From positions 92,015-156,014 of the forward strand of contig JBCBVV010000013.1 in assembly GCA_039817415.1 (NCBI GenBank): a DNA stretch of 64,000 nt, written 5' to 3'. This DNA comes from JALEFZ01 sp039817415. Lineage in GTDB: Bacteria; Bacteroidota; Bacteroidia; J057. The notes under the pieces were generated by a model. The model worked only from the letters and a program-made list of their open reading frames with translations, was not told the origin of the DNA and searched no databases. The position numbers and the translations under genes were made by a program. Positions 35,729 to 43,515 of this stretch are shown here, one piece after another (positions within the stretch are counted from its first letter, which is position 1; the number at the start of each line of letters is the position of its first letter).

Positions 35729-36175
35729 TTAAAACCCTCCTCCATAGGAACCTTGAATATAGGCCTCTAATTCCTGAATTTTTCCATGCTGATCTGAAAT
35801 GATCTCTCTGACCACATCTCGGATCGTTATCATACCGACCAATTTACCTTCATCCTGTACAGGTAAATGTCGTATGTGTTTATTTGTCATAATCCTCATA
35901 CAATTGCTCAGGCTATCTTCCAGGGAAACCGTAATCACGTTTTCTGTCATGACTTCGGTGATATTGGTTTGAGAAGCAACTCTTCCTTTTAGAATTCCTT
36001 TTCTTGCATAATCCCTTTCTGAAAATATGCCCTTTAACTCTCCATTGGGAGAAAGAATAAGGACAGCGCCAATATTATGAATTTCCATGGTTTCAAGGGC
36101 CTGCCATACACTTGATTCTGTAGAGACCGACCACAAGGCATTTCCTTTGCGCTGTATGAGCTTTTTGACTGTCAT
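35729..36175 (-). CDS. CBS domain-pair protein
   Basis: The ~148-residue protein consists of two CBS domains, with ALETMEIHNIGAVLIL and GIFSERDYARKGI in the first and CMRIMTNKHIRHLPVQ and LVGMITIRDVVREII in the second. CBS pairs sense adenine nucleotides; with no attached effector domain its target is unknown. I start at 36175 (MTVKKLIQRKG); the frame is open to 36247 but the added residues are not family-like. The Gly-rich C-terminus ends in QGSYGGGF. Confidence 0.88.
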   Translation of the reverse strand: MTVKKLIQRKGNALWSVSTESSVWQALETMEIHNIGAVLILSPNGELKGIFSERDYARKGILKGRVASQTNITEVMTENVITVSLEDSLSNCMRIMTNKHIRHLPVQDEGKLVGMITIRDVVREIISDQHGKIQELEAYIQGSYGGGF

Positions 36176-36557
36176 AATACGTGTAGTTTTGTAGTAGTTA
36201 TATATAAGTGGTTTATATAAACTACTAAAAAACACCCACTTAGTCAATCATTTTGCGAAAATTCGCTAGAGTGGGGAAGCGCGTATTTTTGCTGAATACT
36301 GCCGAAATATTCATTATGAGAAGCAAAATGAAGTATTCTAGCAGCTTCATAATAATGTAGTATGAGTAAACTAAATTTACTTTAAGTTGACTTTTGGTTT
36401 ACATTAAATTAACTTAGAGAGGTAGTCAGAAAAAAGAAAATTAGTTCTGGATACAAAGAATGTCGCTGTATAGAGGGAAACAGCGTGTTTAGAAAAATTT
36501 AGTGATTATTCGTGAGTGATTGTCTATCCTGGTCCAATTTGGGCTGGGATAGAATCT
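36176..36557. other. Intergenic stretch with weak hairpins
   Basis: No credible gene is seen. ATTATGA (36313-36319) and TCATAAT (36347-36353) form a hairpin with further pairing inside. TCTATCC (36523-36529) and GGATAGA (36547-36553) lie just past the NUDIX stop and may terminate that gene, although there is no U-tract. The middle is AT-rich and should hold the CBS promoter. Confidence 0.5.
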
Positions 36558-36953
36558 TTAAGAAAGCAGTTTCCTTTCCTTCAACCAATTGAAAATGATT
36601 TTATCAACTGCCGCCACACGATCAATATCTTCGTACGATAGCCAAGTAAAATGATCAATTTCAGAATTGGCTTGTAGGTCTCCCTTATATTCGGCCTTGT
36701 AGCATATCATCTTTACTATTACCCCTTTGGCTTTTCCATCAGCCTGAGCTTCAAAAGTCTCCATGTATTCCATCGAAGAAGGAATAATGGATACACTTAG
36801 CTCTTCTTCGATCTCCCTCAGAAGAGCTTCTTGATCATTTTCTCCTTTTTCCCTTTTCCCACCTGGGATATAGTAGACAGACTTACCCTTACTTAGTGTA
36901 CTCAGAATTTTTCCATTCTGAAGTTCTATCCATGCTAATTTTTCAATGATCAT
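36558..36953 (-). CDS. NUDIX hydrolase
   Basis: The ~131-residue protein contains the full Nudix box GKREKGENDQEALLREIEEE, which binds the metals that hydrolyse nucleoside-diphosphate-linked substrates. The start at 36953 forms an ATGA overlap with the stop of the upstream lipoprotein gene, so translation is probably coupled. A longer in-frame start at 37067 would run back into that gene and adds a low-complexity basic stretch. The substrate is not predictable; similar short proteins act on oxidised nucleotides or NDP-sugars. Confidence 0.88.
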   Translation of the reverse strand: MIIEKLAWIELQNGKILSTLSKGKSVYYIPGGKREKGENDQEALLREIEEELSVSIIPSSMEYMETFEAQADGKAKGVIVKMICYKAEYKGDLQANSEIDHFTWLSYEDIDRVAAVDKIIFNWLKERKLLS

Positions 36954-38101
36954 TCTTTGATGGTAAAGGTGTATTTGCCTCTGTTTAATGCGATGTAAAC
37001 GCCATCTTTGTTGATGTCTACAAACTTGCTTCCTTCTGGAGTAGGTCTTGGTACGCCATTGCCCCAAATGACTTGCTCATTTGCGGTAATTTCAACTCTT
37101 AGGGGATCGATGACAGGAAGTACAAGTTTACATGCCTTGGGAACTCGAATTTGGATAACATCTTCTTCACCGTGCTCTAATCTTACTCCAATAGCGCCAT
37201 GAATGGTCATATAGGACCCCTCCATGAAGGAAATACCATCTATGAACCTTGGGCGTACCAAAGGATCTGCAAACCCAGGCGCATTCAAAGAGGGAGAAAT
37301 ACCGATTAAATGGGCTGCAACAAAGCGAGCAGCTCGGCTTTTTCCAATGTCTGAAAGCATCCTAGAAGCCATAAAGGGTTGTTGGAACTTATCGAATACG
37401 GATAGCAAATAATCCTTTGCAACTGGATGATAATTAAAATAGCCTTCTGCACTGGTTAATACATCAGACATAATTCCCTGAAAAGTTGCTTCCTGAAACT
37501 CATCAGGCACGATATCAAGTACTAGGGCCATCACATCTACATCTCGGCCCTGATCATAGGATCTAGTTTCTTCATTAAAGGAAACTGGAAGTGAATCCGT
37601 TACGAATTGGGTAAAATCATTGATCAACCTAATGGCCAGGCTATCTTGACCGGCTTGGTAGGCTAAATAGGAAAGGTGTTGTAAGTCTATTAGAAAAGCG
37701 AATTGCTCTTTCACATCCTTTTCTTCGGGAAAAACGCGATATACCTCCTCCATTTGTTCCCAATCTATTTTAGAAGAAAGTGTAGCCTTGTCTGCTGTTT
37801 GAATAAAGTAGGACCACCAATAGGTTACGCTTGCTGATGTAGCAGGCTCTGGCATGTGATCACGAACTGGGCGGAAATAGGGCAAGGCAAGAGTCCATGA
37901 AGATTTCCCTTCCTTTTCAAAACCTTCAAAGTCTTCTGCTGCCTCCTTCATCAATTGATTCAAGAGAGAGTCTGAGGAATCAAAAGAGAATAGGGTTCCT
38001 TTTAAAGATGAATGTTCAGTGGGTGTTTCTCCATCTTGCCCGCAGGCACTTAGCATGAAAATGACAATGGGAATAGAGAGGAGATAGGATCGGTAATTCA
38101 T
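36950..38101 (-). CDS. Lipoprotein of unknown function
   Basis: The 383-residue protein has a lipoprotein signal peptide with lipobox LSAC. The middle (~50-260) is helical and rich in aromatic residues, and the last ~100 residues (from GSYMTIHGAIGVRLEHGEED) look β-rich, ending with RGKYTFTIKE, like the accessory β-domain of some carbohydrate-active enzymes. I do not recognise the family. It ends in an ATGA overlap with a cytosolic NUDIX gene, an odd operon partner for an envelope lipoprotein. Confidence 0.72.
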   Translation of the reverse strand: MNYRSYLLSIPIVIFMLSACGQDGETPTEHSSLKGTLFSFDSSDSLLNQLMKEAAEDFEGFEKEGKSSWTLALPYFRPVRDHMPEPATSASVTYWWSYFIQTADKATLSSKIDWEQMEEVYRVFPEEKDVKEQFAFLIDLQHLSYLAYQAGQDSLAIRLINDFTQFVTDSLPVSFNEETRSYDQGRDVDVMALVLDIVPDEFQEATFQGIMSDVLTSAEGYFNYHPVAKDYLLSVFDKFQQPFMASRMLSDIGKSRAARFVAAHLIGISPSLNAPGFADPLVRPRFIDGISFMEGSYMTIHGAIGVRLEHGEEDVIQIRVPKACKLVLPVIDPLRVEITANEQVIWGNGVPRPTPEGSKFVDINKDGVYIALNRGKYTFTIKE

Positions 38102-38219
38102 ATCAGTGATTTGATGGGCGGAAGTTCAACAATTGAATTGAGATTGTAAAATGAAGTTTCGGAGGAATTATCTTTAGAAAGTAGCTTGTAATACTAATTT
38201 GGTTGGTAATATTCGCTTT

Positions 38220-38518
38220 TCTACTGGTTTTCTGCAGGCCCCTACTGGATAAAAACAAAAATAAATTGCATCCAGCTGCAGAATGTTTTCGTAATTGTAA
38301 ATGTCATCAGAAAGAAAACATTTAACCTGTATAAACAATCCTTCGCTCCTAAACCTGGCCCAAGCTCTTATACAGGTTATTCAAAAATTGATTGAATCGG
38401 TATCGACTAGATGCCTTTATCATAAGAGTATCGTATTAGTATCTTTTAGACCTACGTTCTTTAACCTCATAGGCTAGTTAGGGCTTGGTTCCACGAAAAG
38501 GAGTCAAGCCTTTTTTTA
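38220..38518 (+). ncRNA. Candidate structured RNA or attenuator leader
   Basis: Three hairpins follow one another on the plus strand. TTCTGCAG (38230-38237) and CTGGA (38245-38249) both pair with the continuous arm 38271-38283 (TCCAGCTGCAGAA). AACCTGTATAA (38324-38334) pairs perfectly with TTATACAGGTT (38368-38378). The terminator at 38482-38518 ends it. No plus-strand gene precedes this terminator, so either a small RNA is made here or the element is a leader that controls the acetyltransferase gene starting at 38553. I cannot assign a known RNA family by eye; the 5' boundary is a guess. Confidence 0.4.
38482..38518 (+). terminator. Rho-independent terminator with no upstream gene
   Basis: GGCTTGGTTCC (38482-38492) pairs with GGAGTCAAGCC (38500-38510) over 11 positions including two G-U pairs, followed by seven Ts. 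It lies 34 bases before the GNAT start, on the strand of that gene. Confidence 0.85.
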
Positions 38519-38552
38519 TTTTTGTGGGGAATGATTCGATATAACAGTTTCA

Positions 38553-39020
38553 ATGCAGATCATACTAGTCAAATCAAGCGCCCACATAGATAGTCTTAGA
38601 GAACTTCTGTGGACATATATGGAAGCAAGAGGTTTTGATGAGGCCTTGGGAAATTATAAAGAAGAGCTGAGTAAACCCCATCAAAAATATGATTGTATTC
38701 TTATGATGTTGAAGGAGGATAAGGCCATTGGATGTATAGCCTATCAGGAGCTGGGAGATAAAATTGTGGAAATGAAAAGAATGTATGTCTTGCCCAAGGA
38801 AAGAAACAAGGGGGTAGGGAAAAAACTCGCCCTTTCGCTTATTAATATTGCTAGAAAAAGGGGATTTGCTTACATGCGACTCGATACTCATCCTCATATG
38901 AATGAGGCACAATCTCTGTATAAAAAATTGGGTTTCTACTCTATCCCTAGGTACAATAACAATCCAACCCAAGGCATTCGTTTCTATGAATTGGACCTAA
39001 AAAAACCGGGGACTTACTAG
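38553..39020 (+). CDS. GNAT family N-acetyltransferase
   Basis: The 155-residue protein has the GNAT core: IGCIAYQELGDKIVEMKRMYV as β-strands 3-4, the acetyl-CoA loop ERNKGVGKKL and the C-terminal LYKKLGFYSI. It is cytosolic; the substrate amine is unknown. The gene is preceded by a strong terminator and may be controlled by attenuation. Its last codons form part of a hairpin (39006-39028) that looks like a terminator for the opposite strand. Confidence 0.86.
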   Translation: MQIILVKSSAHIDSLRELLWTYMEARGFDEALGNYKEELSKPHQKYDCILMMLKEDKAIGCIAYQELGDKIVEMKRMYVLPKERNKGVGKKLALSLINIARKRGFAYMRLDTHPHMNEAQSLYKKLGFYSIPRYNNNPTQGIRFYELDLKKPGTY

Positions 39021-39028
39021 ATCCCCGG
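38999..39028 (-). terminator. Minus-strand terminator overlapping the GNAT stop
   Basis: CCGGGGA (39006-39012) pairs with TCCCCGG (39022-39028), and six or more As lie at 38999-39005, which read as a U-tract on the minus strand. It would end transcription of the GH2-like gene about 180 bases past that gene's stop. Confidence 0.6.
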
Positions 39029-39210
39029 CCTATGAACCAAACTACTACTTACATATGAAGTAGAAAACTAACTATGAAAAGAATTCTTGATCTTCATCAT
39101 ATGGACGTTTGTTGTGCATTGATTTACATAAACAAATCCATTTTTTGACTTTCTTAAATATAGCAAAGAATAATTGTACAAAAGGTTTAAATTTTAACTT
39201 TATCTAACAA

Positions 39211-41964
39211 TTATTTCGAACTACCCTTTGGTTCCTTCTTGCCTTCCATTCGTAACCTATACCGAATCCTACCTTCCTTACTGTCCTGCTTAATCAGGAT
39301 GGGACCAAATCCGATTAAACAATGATCAAGTCGATTTAATTCCTCCAAATATCTTGCCTTGAATAGAGATTTTGGGTCATTCTGGGTCATGGAAATCGGC
39401 AAGGGAGTATCTAGGTCAATAATTAATTGTTGATCCTCCTTCCTTTCTTTTACACCAATGGAGCCTTGTGGAATGACAAGTTGAGGATATAATGGGACGA
39501 GGAAAGGAAATTGTTGTTTGTCTAGGGGAAAGGGGTCTTTTGGTGATTCCCCTTCTTTCTCTTGAACAACTCCTTCTTGAATATTCCAAGGGATAAGATG
39601 CTCAATGGTAAGCATAGGATCTTTCACATCTTTATCTTGGAATTCAAAATCAGTTTCTAATTCGCCATTTGAATGAACCGTATAAGTCATGGAAAAAGGA
39701 AGTCTTCCGTATTCCTTCAAGGACAACTGGCCTTGATAAATGATCTGGTAGGCTGAACGATGGAGGTATCCACCCTCTATACTATAAAATTGGATTTCTG
39801 GAATCATCATGCTTGAAGCGATCCGATTCCGAGATTGCATCCTTTTGAGTTTGAGATTGGGATCAATCAATTTGCCGATTCTAAAACGAGCTGGATTCTT
39901 GAGGTAATCCTTGCCATTGAAGGCAATATGGTCCAACATATTGATTCCCTTATCAAAGTGATAATGAAACCCAGCTGTCCGTATTTGAAATCCAATGAGC
40001 GATTCTTCTACCTTAAGAAATCGGCTGGATTTGTTTTTTTCTTTGTACCCAAAAGGCACCTTTCCATCATGAGCAGTCAGGCTACCTAGTTCACCTAGGC
40101 TTGGAGAGCTAACAGCAAGGCGAACTGCATAGTTTTCCGGTAGATCAAACGGATAGGGGATTCCTGACCATAAGTTTTCAGGAATATGATCCATCTTCCT
40201 TTTACCCAAGTAGGTTGAATCCACAGTTTGAAGTTCCCATTCCAAATACAATGGAAAGTCAATTTCGTTTGGAAATGGGTGCTTAATCAAGATGTTCTTG
40301 GGTTTTAGGGCCAACTTAACTGGCTCATAAGCTTTTTTTAGGAAAGAGGCTTCTGGTTGTGGGGTTCTATCTGCTTCCACGATGCCGTTCAGAGACTCAA
40401 GCTGAGATATATGTTGCCCATTTACCTTAGCGTCATAGGCCATTTTGAATTGCCCGTTAGCAAGAGGAACTAACAAAGCTTGGTCAGAAAAAGCTCCCAC
40501 AATAGAGATAGGCTGAATCTTACCATTCAAGCCTTTAAAATCCTCCCTAGCATCTCCAAAACTGAAAGTTGGCTTCTTATAGGTTCCAATCTTTTCCAAT
40601 TCAGCATAGGTTAAATGCGGGATTTCTTTTGGAAAGGCTTGTGCTTGGGTGGGTGGGGAGAGATAAAAGGCCAAGTTTGGATAAAGAGTTTCCAGCAGTA
40701 TTCTTTTTTTATCTGATTCTCTACGAAGGTCCGGTGCTTTGTTCCATTTTGAAACGAGCATAAACCCCTCCTGCATACAGACTTGGTAAAAGGTTGGATC
40801 AAAAGCACGATCAATCAATAGGGTATTGATATGGAGACTCTTCAACAACTGTAAGTCTTTTTTGAGGGTTGTTTTGGGTAGGCAATGTCCTTTTCCAGGA
40901 AGGTAGTGTCGATACTGAGTTCCTCTGATGGGGATATATTGGTCATTGATCCAACATTTCCCATTATTTATTTTCCTCCTTGAAAAACCTATTTCCTTCT
41001 GGTAATGAGTTCCGCGATCATTTTTACTTGTCCTGAGCCAAAACTTGAGTAGGTAGGTTTGTTTGGTGTAAGGAGACCAGGAGGTGATATCTTTTAACGG
41101 AATGGAGAAGAAGACAGGGGTGGCTTTCTTTGATACCTTATATTTTTTATCCAATTCGTAAATGACTCCTTTTTTCTGATCAACTAGCTGGACCTCAAGG
41201 AACTGTGTTTTTCCAAATTCTTCTTTTAGCTGTTGAATAAATCCCTGGATGGCCAAACTATTAGGATTCTCTTGTTTGACACCAAGTAATTTAAGACGAG
41301 CATCCTTTTCTCTAAGCAAACGTACGCTAGTCAATCCTGAAGCAAGCCAGCTATCTTCAGGAGCATCTGTCCTAGAGGGTAAATGATGTACTTGAATGGT
41401 AAATTGATTCTTTCCGGGTTGTAGATAGGGGCTGACCTCAAATTCTACAGCAGAGTTATCAGGAAAAAACGACCTAACTTCATTTCCATTGATGGAAAGA
41501 CTTATTTGGTAACCCTTGCCTTCGAGACGAACGAAAATAGGATGATTTTCCCATTCTAGGGGTAGGTTAAATTGCTTTCGGTATAAGCCAATGACACTTT
41601 TTGAAGAAAGAGATACATTACCAAATTGAGGCAAATCGTAGGTCATCTGCCACTGCCATTCCTCTGGAAGACTGCTTTGTCTCCATGTTAGGGTTTTTCT
41701 TTGGATAGTGGAAGTTGAGAGTGGAAAATTATTCGTAAACGGGATGAATGCAAAATTCCACAAGTCGCTGATATCTAGAACTCTACCTGGATCAAAATCC
41801 AAGTCATCCACCCTATTAGAAAATGAATGAGGAGGCATCCAATGGATTTGATCAAAACTTGCCGGAACGGTTAAAATTTGTCCATGACAGTGCCCTATGC
41901 CAAAAGAAATGAGGCATAAGAGAGATAGTCCTCTTAAGTTGAATCGTAGATTATGGTCAGTCAT
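39211..41964 (-). CDS. GH2/beta-galactosidase-like secreted protein, catalytic residues not found
   Basis: The 917-residue protein has a signal peptide and the domain order of LacZ-type GH2 enzymes: sugar-binding jelly-roll (~95-225, with VIGLYRKQFNLP and RLEGKGYQISLSINGNEV), immunoglobulin-like domain, a barrel region starting IRGTQYRHYLPGKG (compare the usual GVNRHEHHP), and a C-terminal Bgal-small-N-like domain (~665-880). The acid/base Glu of the GNESGHG motif and the nucleophile Glu region are not recognisable; the barrel also looks short. It may be a sugar-binding relic rather than an enzyme. It is last of a minus-strand group of three. Confidence 0.72.
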   Translation of the reverse strand: MTDHNLRFNLRGLSLLCLISFGIGHCHGQILTVPASFDQIHWMPPHSFSNRVDDLDFDPGRVLDISDLWNFAFIPFTNNFPLSTSTIQRKTLTWRQSSLPEEWQWQMTYDLPQFGNVSLSSKSVIGLYRKQFNLPLEWENHPIFVRLEGKGYQISLSINGNEVRSFFPDNSAVEFEVSPYLQPGKNQFTIQVHHLPSRTDAPEDSWLASGLTSVRLLREKDARLKLLGVKQENPNSLAIQGFIQQLKEEFGKTQFLEVQLVDQKKGVIYELDKKYKVSKKATPVFFSIPLKDITSWSPYTKQTYLLKFWLRTSKNDRGTHYQKEIGFSRRKINNGKCWINDQYIPIRGTQYRHYLPGKGHCLPKTTLKKDLQLLKSLHINTLLIDRAFDPTFYQVCMQEGFMLVSKWNKAPDLRRESDKKRILLETLYPNLAFYLSPPTQAQAFPKEIPHLTYAELEKIGTYKKPTFSFGDAREDFKGLNGKIQPISIVGAFSDQALLVPLANGQFKMAYDAKVNGQHISQLESLNGIVEADRTPQPEASFLKKAYEPVKLALKPKNILIKHPFPNEIDFPLYLEWELQTVDSTYLGKRKMDHIPENLWSGIPYPFDLPENYAVRLAVSSPSLGELGSLTAHDGKVPFGYKEKNKSSRFLKVEESLIGFQIRTAGFHYHFDKGINMLDHIAFNGKDYLKNPARFRIGKLIDPNLKLKRMQSRNRIASSMMIPEIQFYSIEGGYLHRSAYQIIYQGQLSLKEYGRLPFSMTYTVHSNGELETDFEFQDKDVKDPMLTIEHLIPWNIQEGVVQEKEGESPKDPFPLDKQQFPFLVPLYPQLVIPQGSIGVKERKEDQQLIIDLDTPLPISMTQNDPKSLFKARYLEELNRLDHCLIGFGPILIKQDSKEGRIRYRLRMEGKKEPKGSSK

Positions 41965-42054
41965 ACTTTCTTCACCCCAATGAAGAAATTAAAGGTATGT
42001 AACGACTCCACAGAAACCGTGCCTTCATGTCCGTATCTTAGAAAGAAAAAGGAT

Positions 42055-42642
42055 TTATTTTTTGTCCATAGATTCCGAGACTCTTTTCATGTCCCACTCT
42101 GTAAACCTTAATAATTCCCCTTCTTCATTGTAGAAGCGGGCTGTTTCCTTGAAAAGATTGGGGGATTGGAATAGAAAAATATGTTCTCCAGTAGGTCCTT
42201 CCACACCAGCTAAAAATTCGGTCAGTTTTAGGCTGCCGTCATTTAAGAAGACTCCTTTTCCAACCGTAACAAAGGATTTGTTGAAACTTGGGTTAAGGGA
42301 AAAGTTTTTGATTCCTCCTAACTTATAAACTACTGCTTGATTGGGTTCAAAGACCAATAGCTCTTGACCAGCAGAAGGAATTGTATCCTTTCCAAAATTT
42401 TTACTCCCGTTGTATGAACAATGAAGGGAAAGACTATCCTCTCCAATTTTGCATATCATATGGAGAATCAAAGCTGAGGTATCTAGGAGGGGAGGAGATG
42501 GTTCCATTTGTACACTTGCTTGAACAAGCTCCCATTTACCTTCTAGTTCAAGAAAGAACTGAGTAGCCTCTTGGGGAGTATTTTGTGCACTTGCTATTCT
42601 TAGCCAAAAAAGGAGTAAGAAAATGGGAGAGTATGTTTTCAT
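42055..42642 (-). CDS. Secreted protein of unknown function
   Basis: The 195-residue protein has a signal peptide (MKTYSPIFLLLFWLRIASA) and a mature region opening with LELEGKWELVQASV, the GKW pattern of lipocalin-like envelope proteins, followed by β-rich sequence. I do not recognise a family with certainty. It lies 38 bases after the DUF2306-like membrane protein gene and 90 bases before the GH2-like gene, so the three may be co-transcribed. Confidence 0.68.
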   Translation of the reverse strand: MKTYSPIFLLLFWLRIASAQNTPQEATQFFLELEGKWELVQASVQMEPSPPLLDTSALILHMICKIGEDSLSLHCSYNGSKNFGKDTIPSAGQELLVFEPNQAVVYKLGGIKNFSLNPSFNKSFVTVGKGVFLNDGSLKLTEFLAGVEGPTGEHIFLFQSPNLFKETARFYNEEGELLRFTEWDMKRVSESMDKK

Positions 42643-42680
42643 TGCGCTAAAAAAAGGAATTAAAACTCTCCTTTCAAGGA

Positions 42681-43340
42681 TTAAATTCGTCCTAACTTCC
42701 TTTTATATTTTCTTGTCCACATAGTACCCAATGCAGCTCCAATAACAGAAGGGAGTAGCCAACCCAGAACCATAGGCATAAAACTGTTGTTGTTGACTAG
42801 AAAGGCCGTAAAGGCTGTAATCAGGCCTCCATTCATTTTATTTAAGTGATCGAACATCCACCAAAGTCGATCCTCTGGCATTTTGGTAAACCTTTGGTAA
42901 TCTCCCTTTGCCAACGAAAGGCAGAAATAGCCGAAAAGGAACAATACCAAGGCAAACATGTGGCTTTTGGTTACCAGGTATACCCCATATCCAATCATCA
43001 CCAGCCCGAATAAGCCAACTCCAAGCATCAAAGCCCAATCATACCATTTGGCATGGTCTCCTCTTCCCAACTTCTTGAGTTTAATGCTCCTCCATCCTGA
43101 GACAACCAGATAAAACCCAAATATTCCTATGGTAAATAAAATAGGGTTGTAGTGACCGGGGATGCAGGTTACAATCAATGCCAGGATAGTGGTCACAATC
43201 ATGGAGATAGCAAAGACTCGGCCTGAAATGCTATGTAGTTTCCCCCCTTTTCGAGCAATAGCAGCAGTGGGTCCTGATATCAAACATGACAATCCAAGAA
43301 TTACGTGTACGGGGAGAAGTGCTTGAACAAATGCTTCCAT
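42681..43340 (-). CDS. DUF2306-like integral membrane protein
   Basis: The 219-residue protein has about six membrane helices. The first two flank the pattern GGKLHSISGRVFAISMI, which matches the H-x3-GR motif of DUF2306-type proteins, a group with conserved His residues that may bind heme or metal. Function is unknown. It is first in the minus-strand group with the secreted protein and the GH2-like gene. Confidence 0.76.
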   Translation of the reverse strand: MEAFVQALLPVHVILGLSCLISGPTAAIARKGGKLHSISGRVFAISMIVTTILALIVTCIPGHYNPILFTIGIFGFYLVVSGWRSIKLKKLGRGDHAKWYDWALMLGVGLFGLVMIGYGVYLVTKSHMFALVLFLFGYFCLSLAKGDYQRFTKMPEDRLWWMFDHLNKMNGGLITAFTAFLVNNNSFMPMVLGWLLPSVIGAALGTMWTRKYKRKLGRI

Positions 43341-43515
43341 CGATCTTTATTTTTGCTTCAATTAAGGCCTACAAGAGCATTTTTATGATGTCATTCTGAT
43401 GAAACCGCCATTTTAGGCGACAAAGTGACCATCTGTTTTCTTAATATTTGGGTGAAAAAACAAAAGTGGGTATTTTCGGTATTGTGTATATGAATTTCTG
43501 AATATGATTCAGGTT

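Larger units (their letters stand above)
38102..38552. other. Structured non-coding stretch upstream of GNAT gene
   Basis: No protein gene is credible here. The stretch contains the promoter region of the minus-strand lipoprotein near 38102 and, further right, three hairpins ending in a strong plus-strand terminator, listed separately as a candidate RNA. Confidence 0.6.

Noticed and set aside
36954..37067. Longer NUDIX start at 37067
   Set aside because: It would lie inside the upstream lipoprotein gene and encode a low-complexity Arg/Gln/His stretch, while the ATGA overlap at 36953 gives a normal N-terminus.
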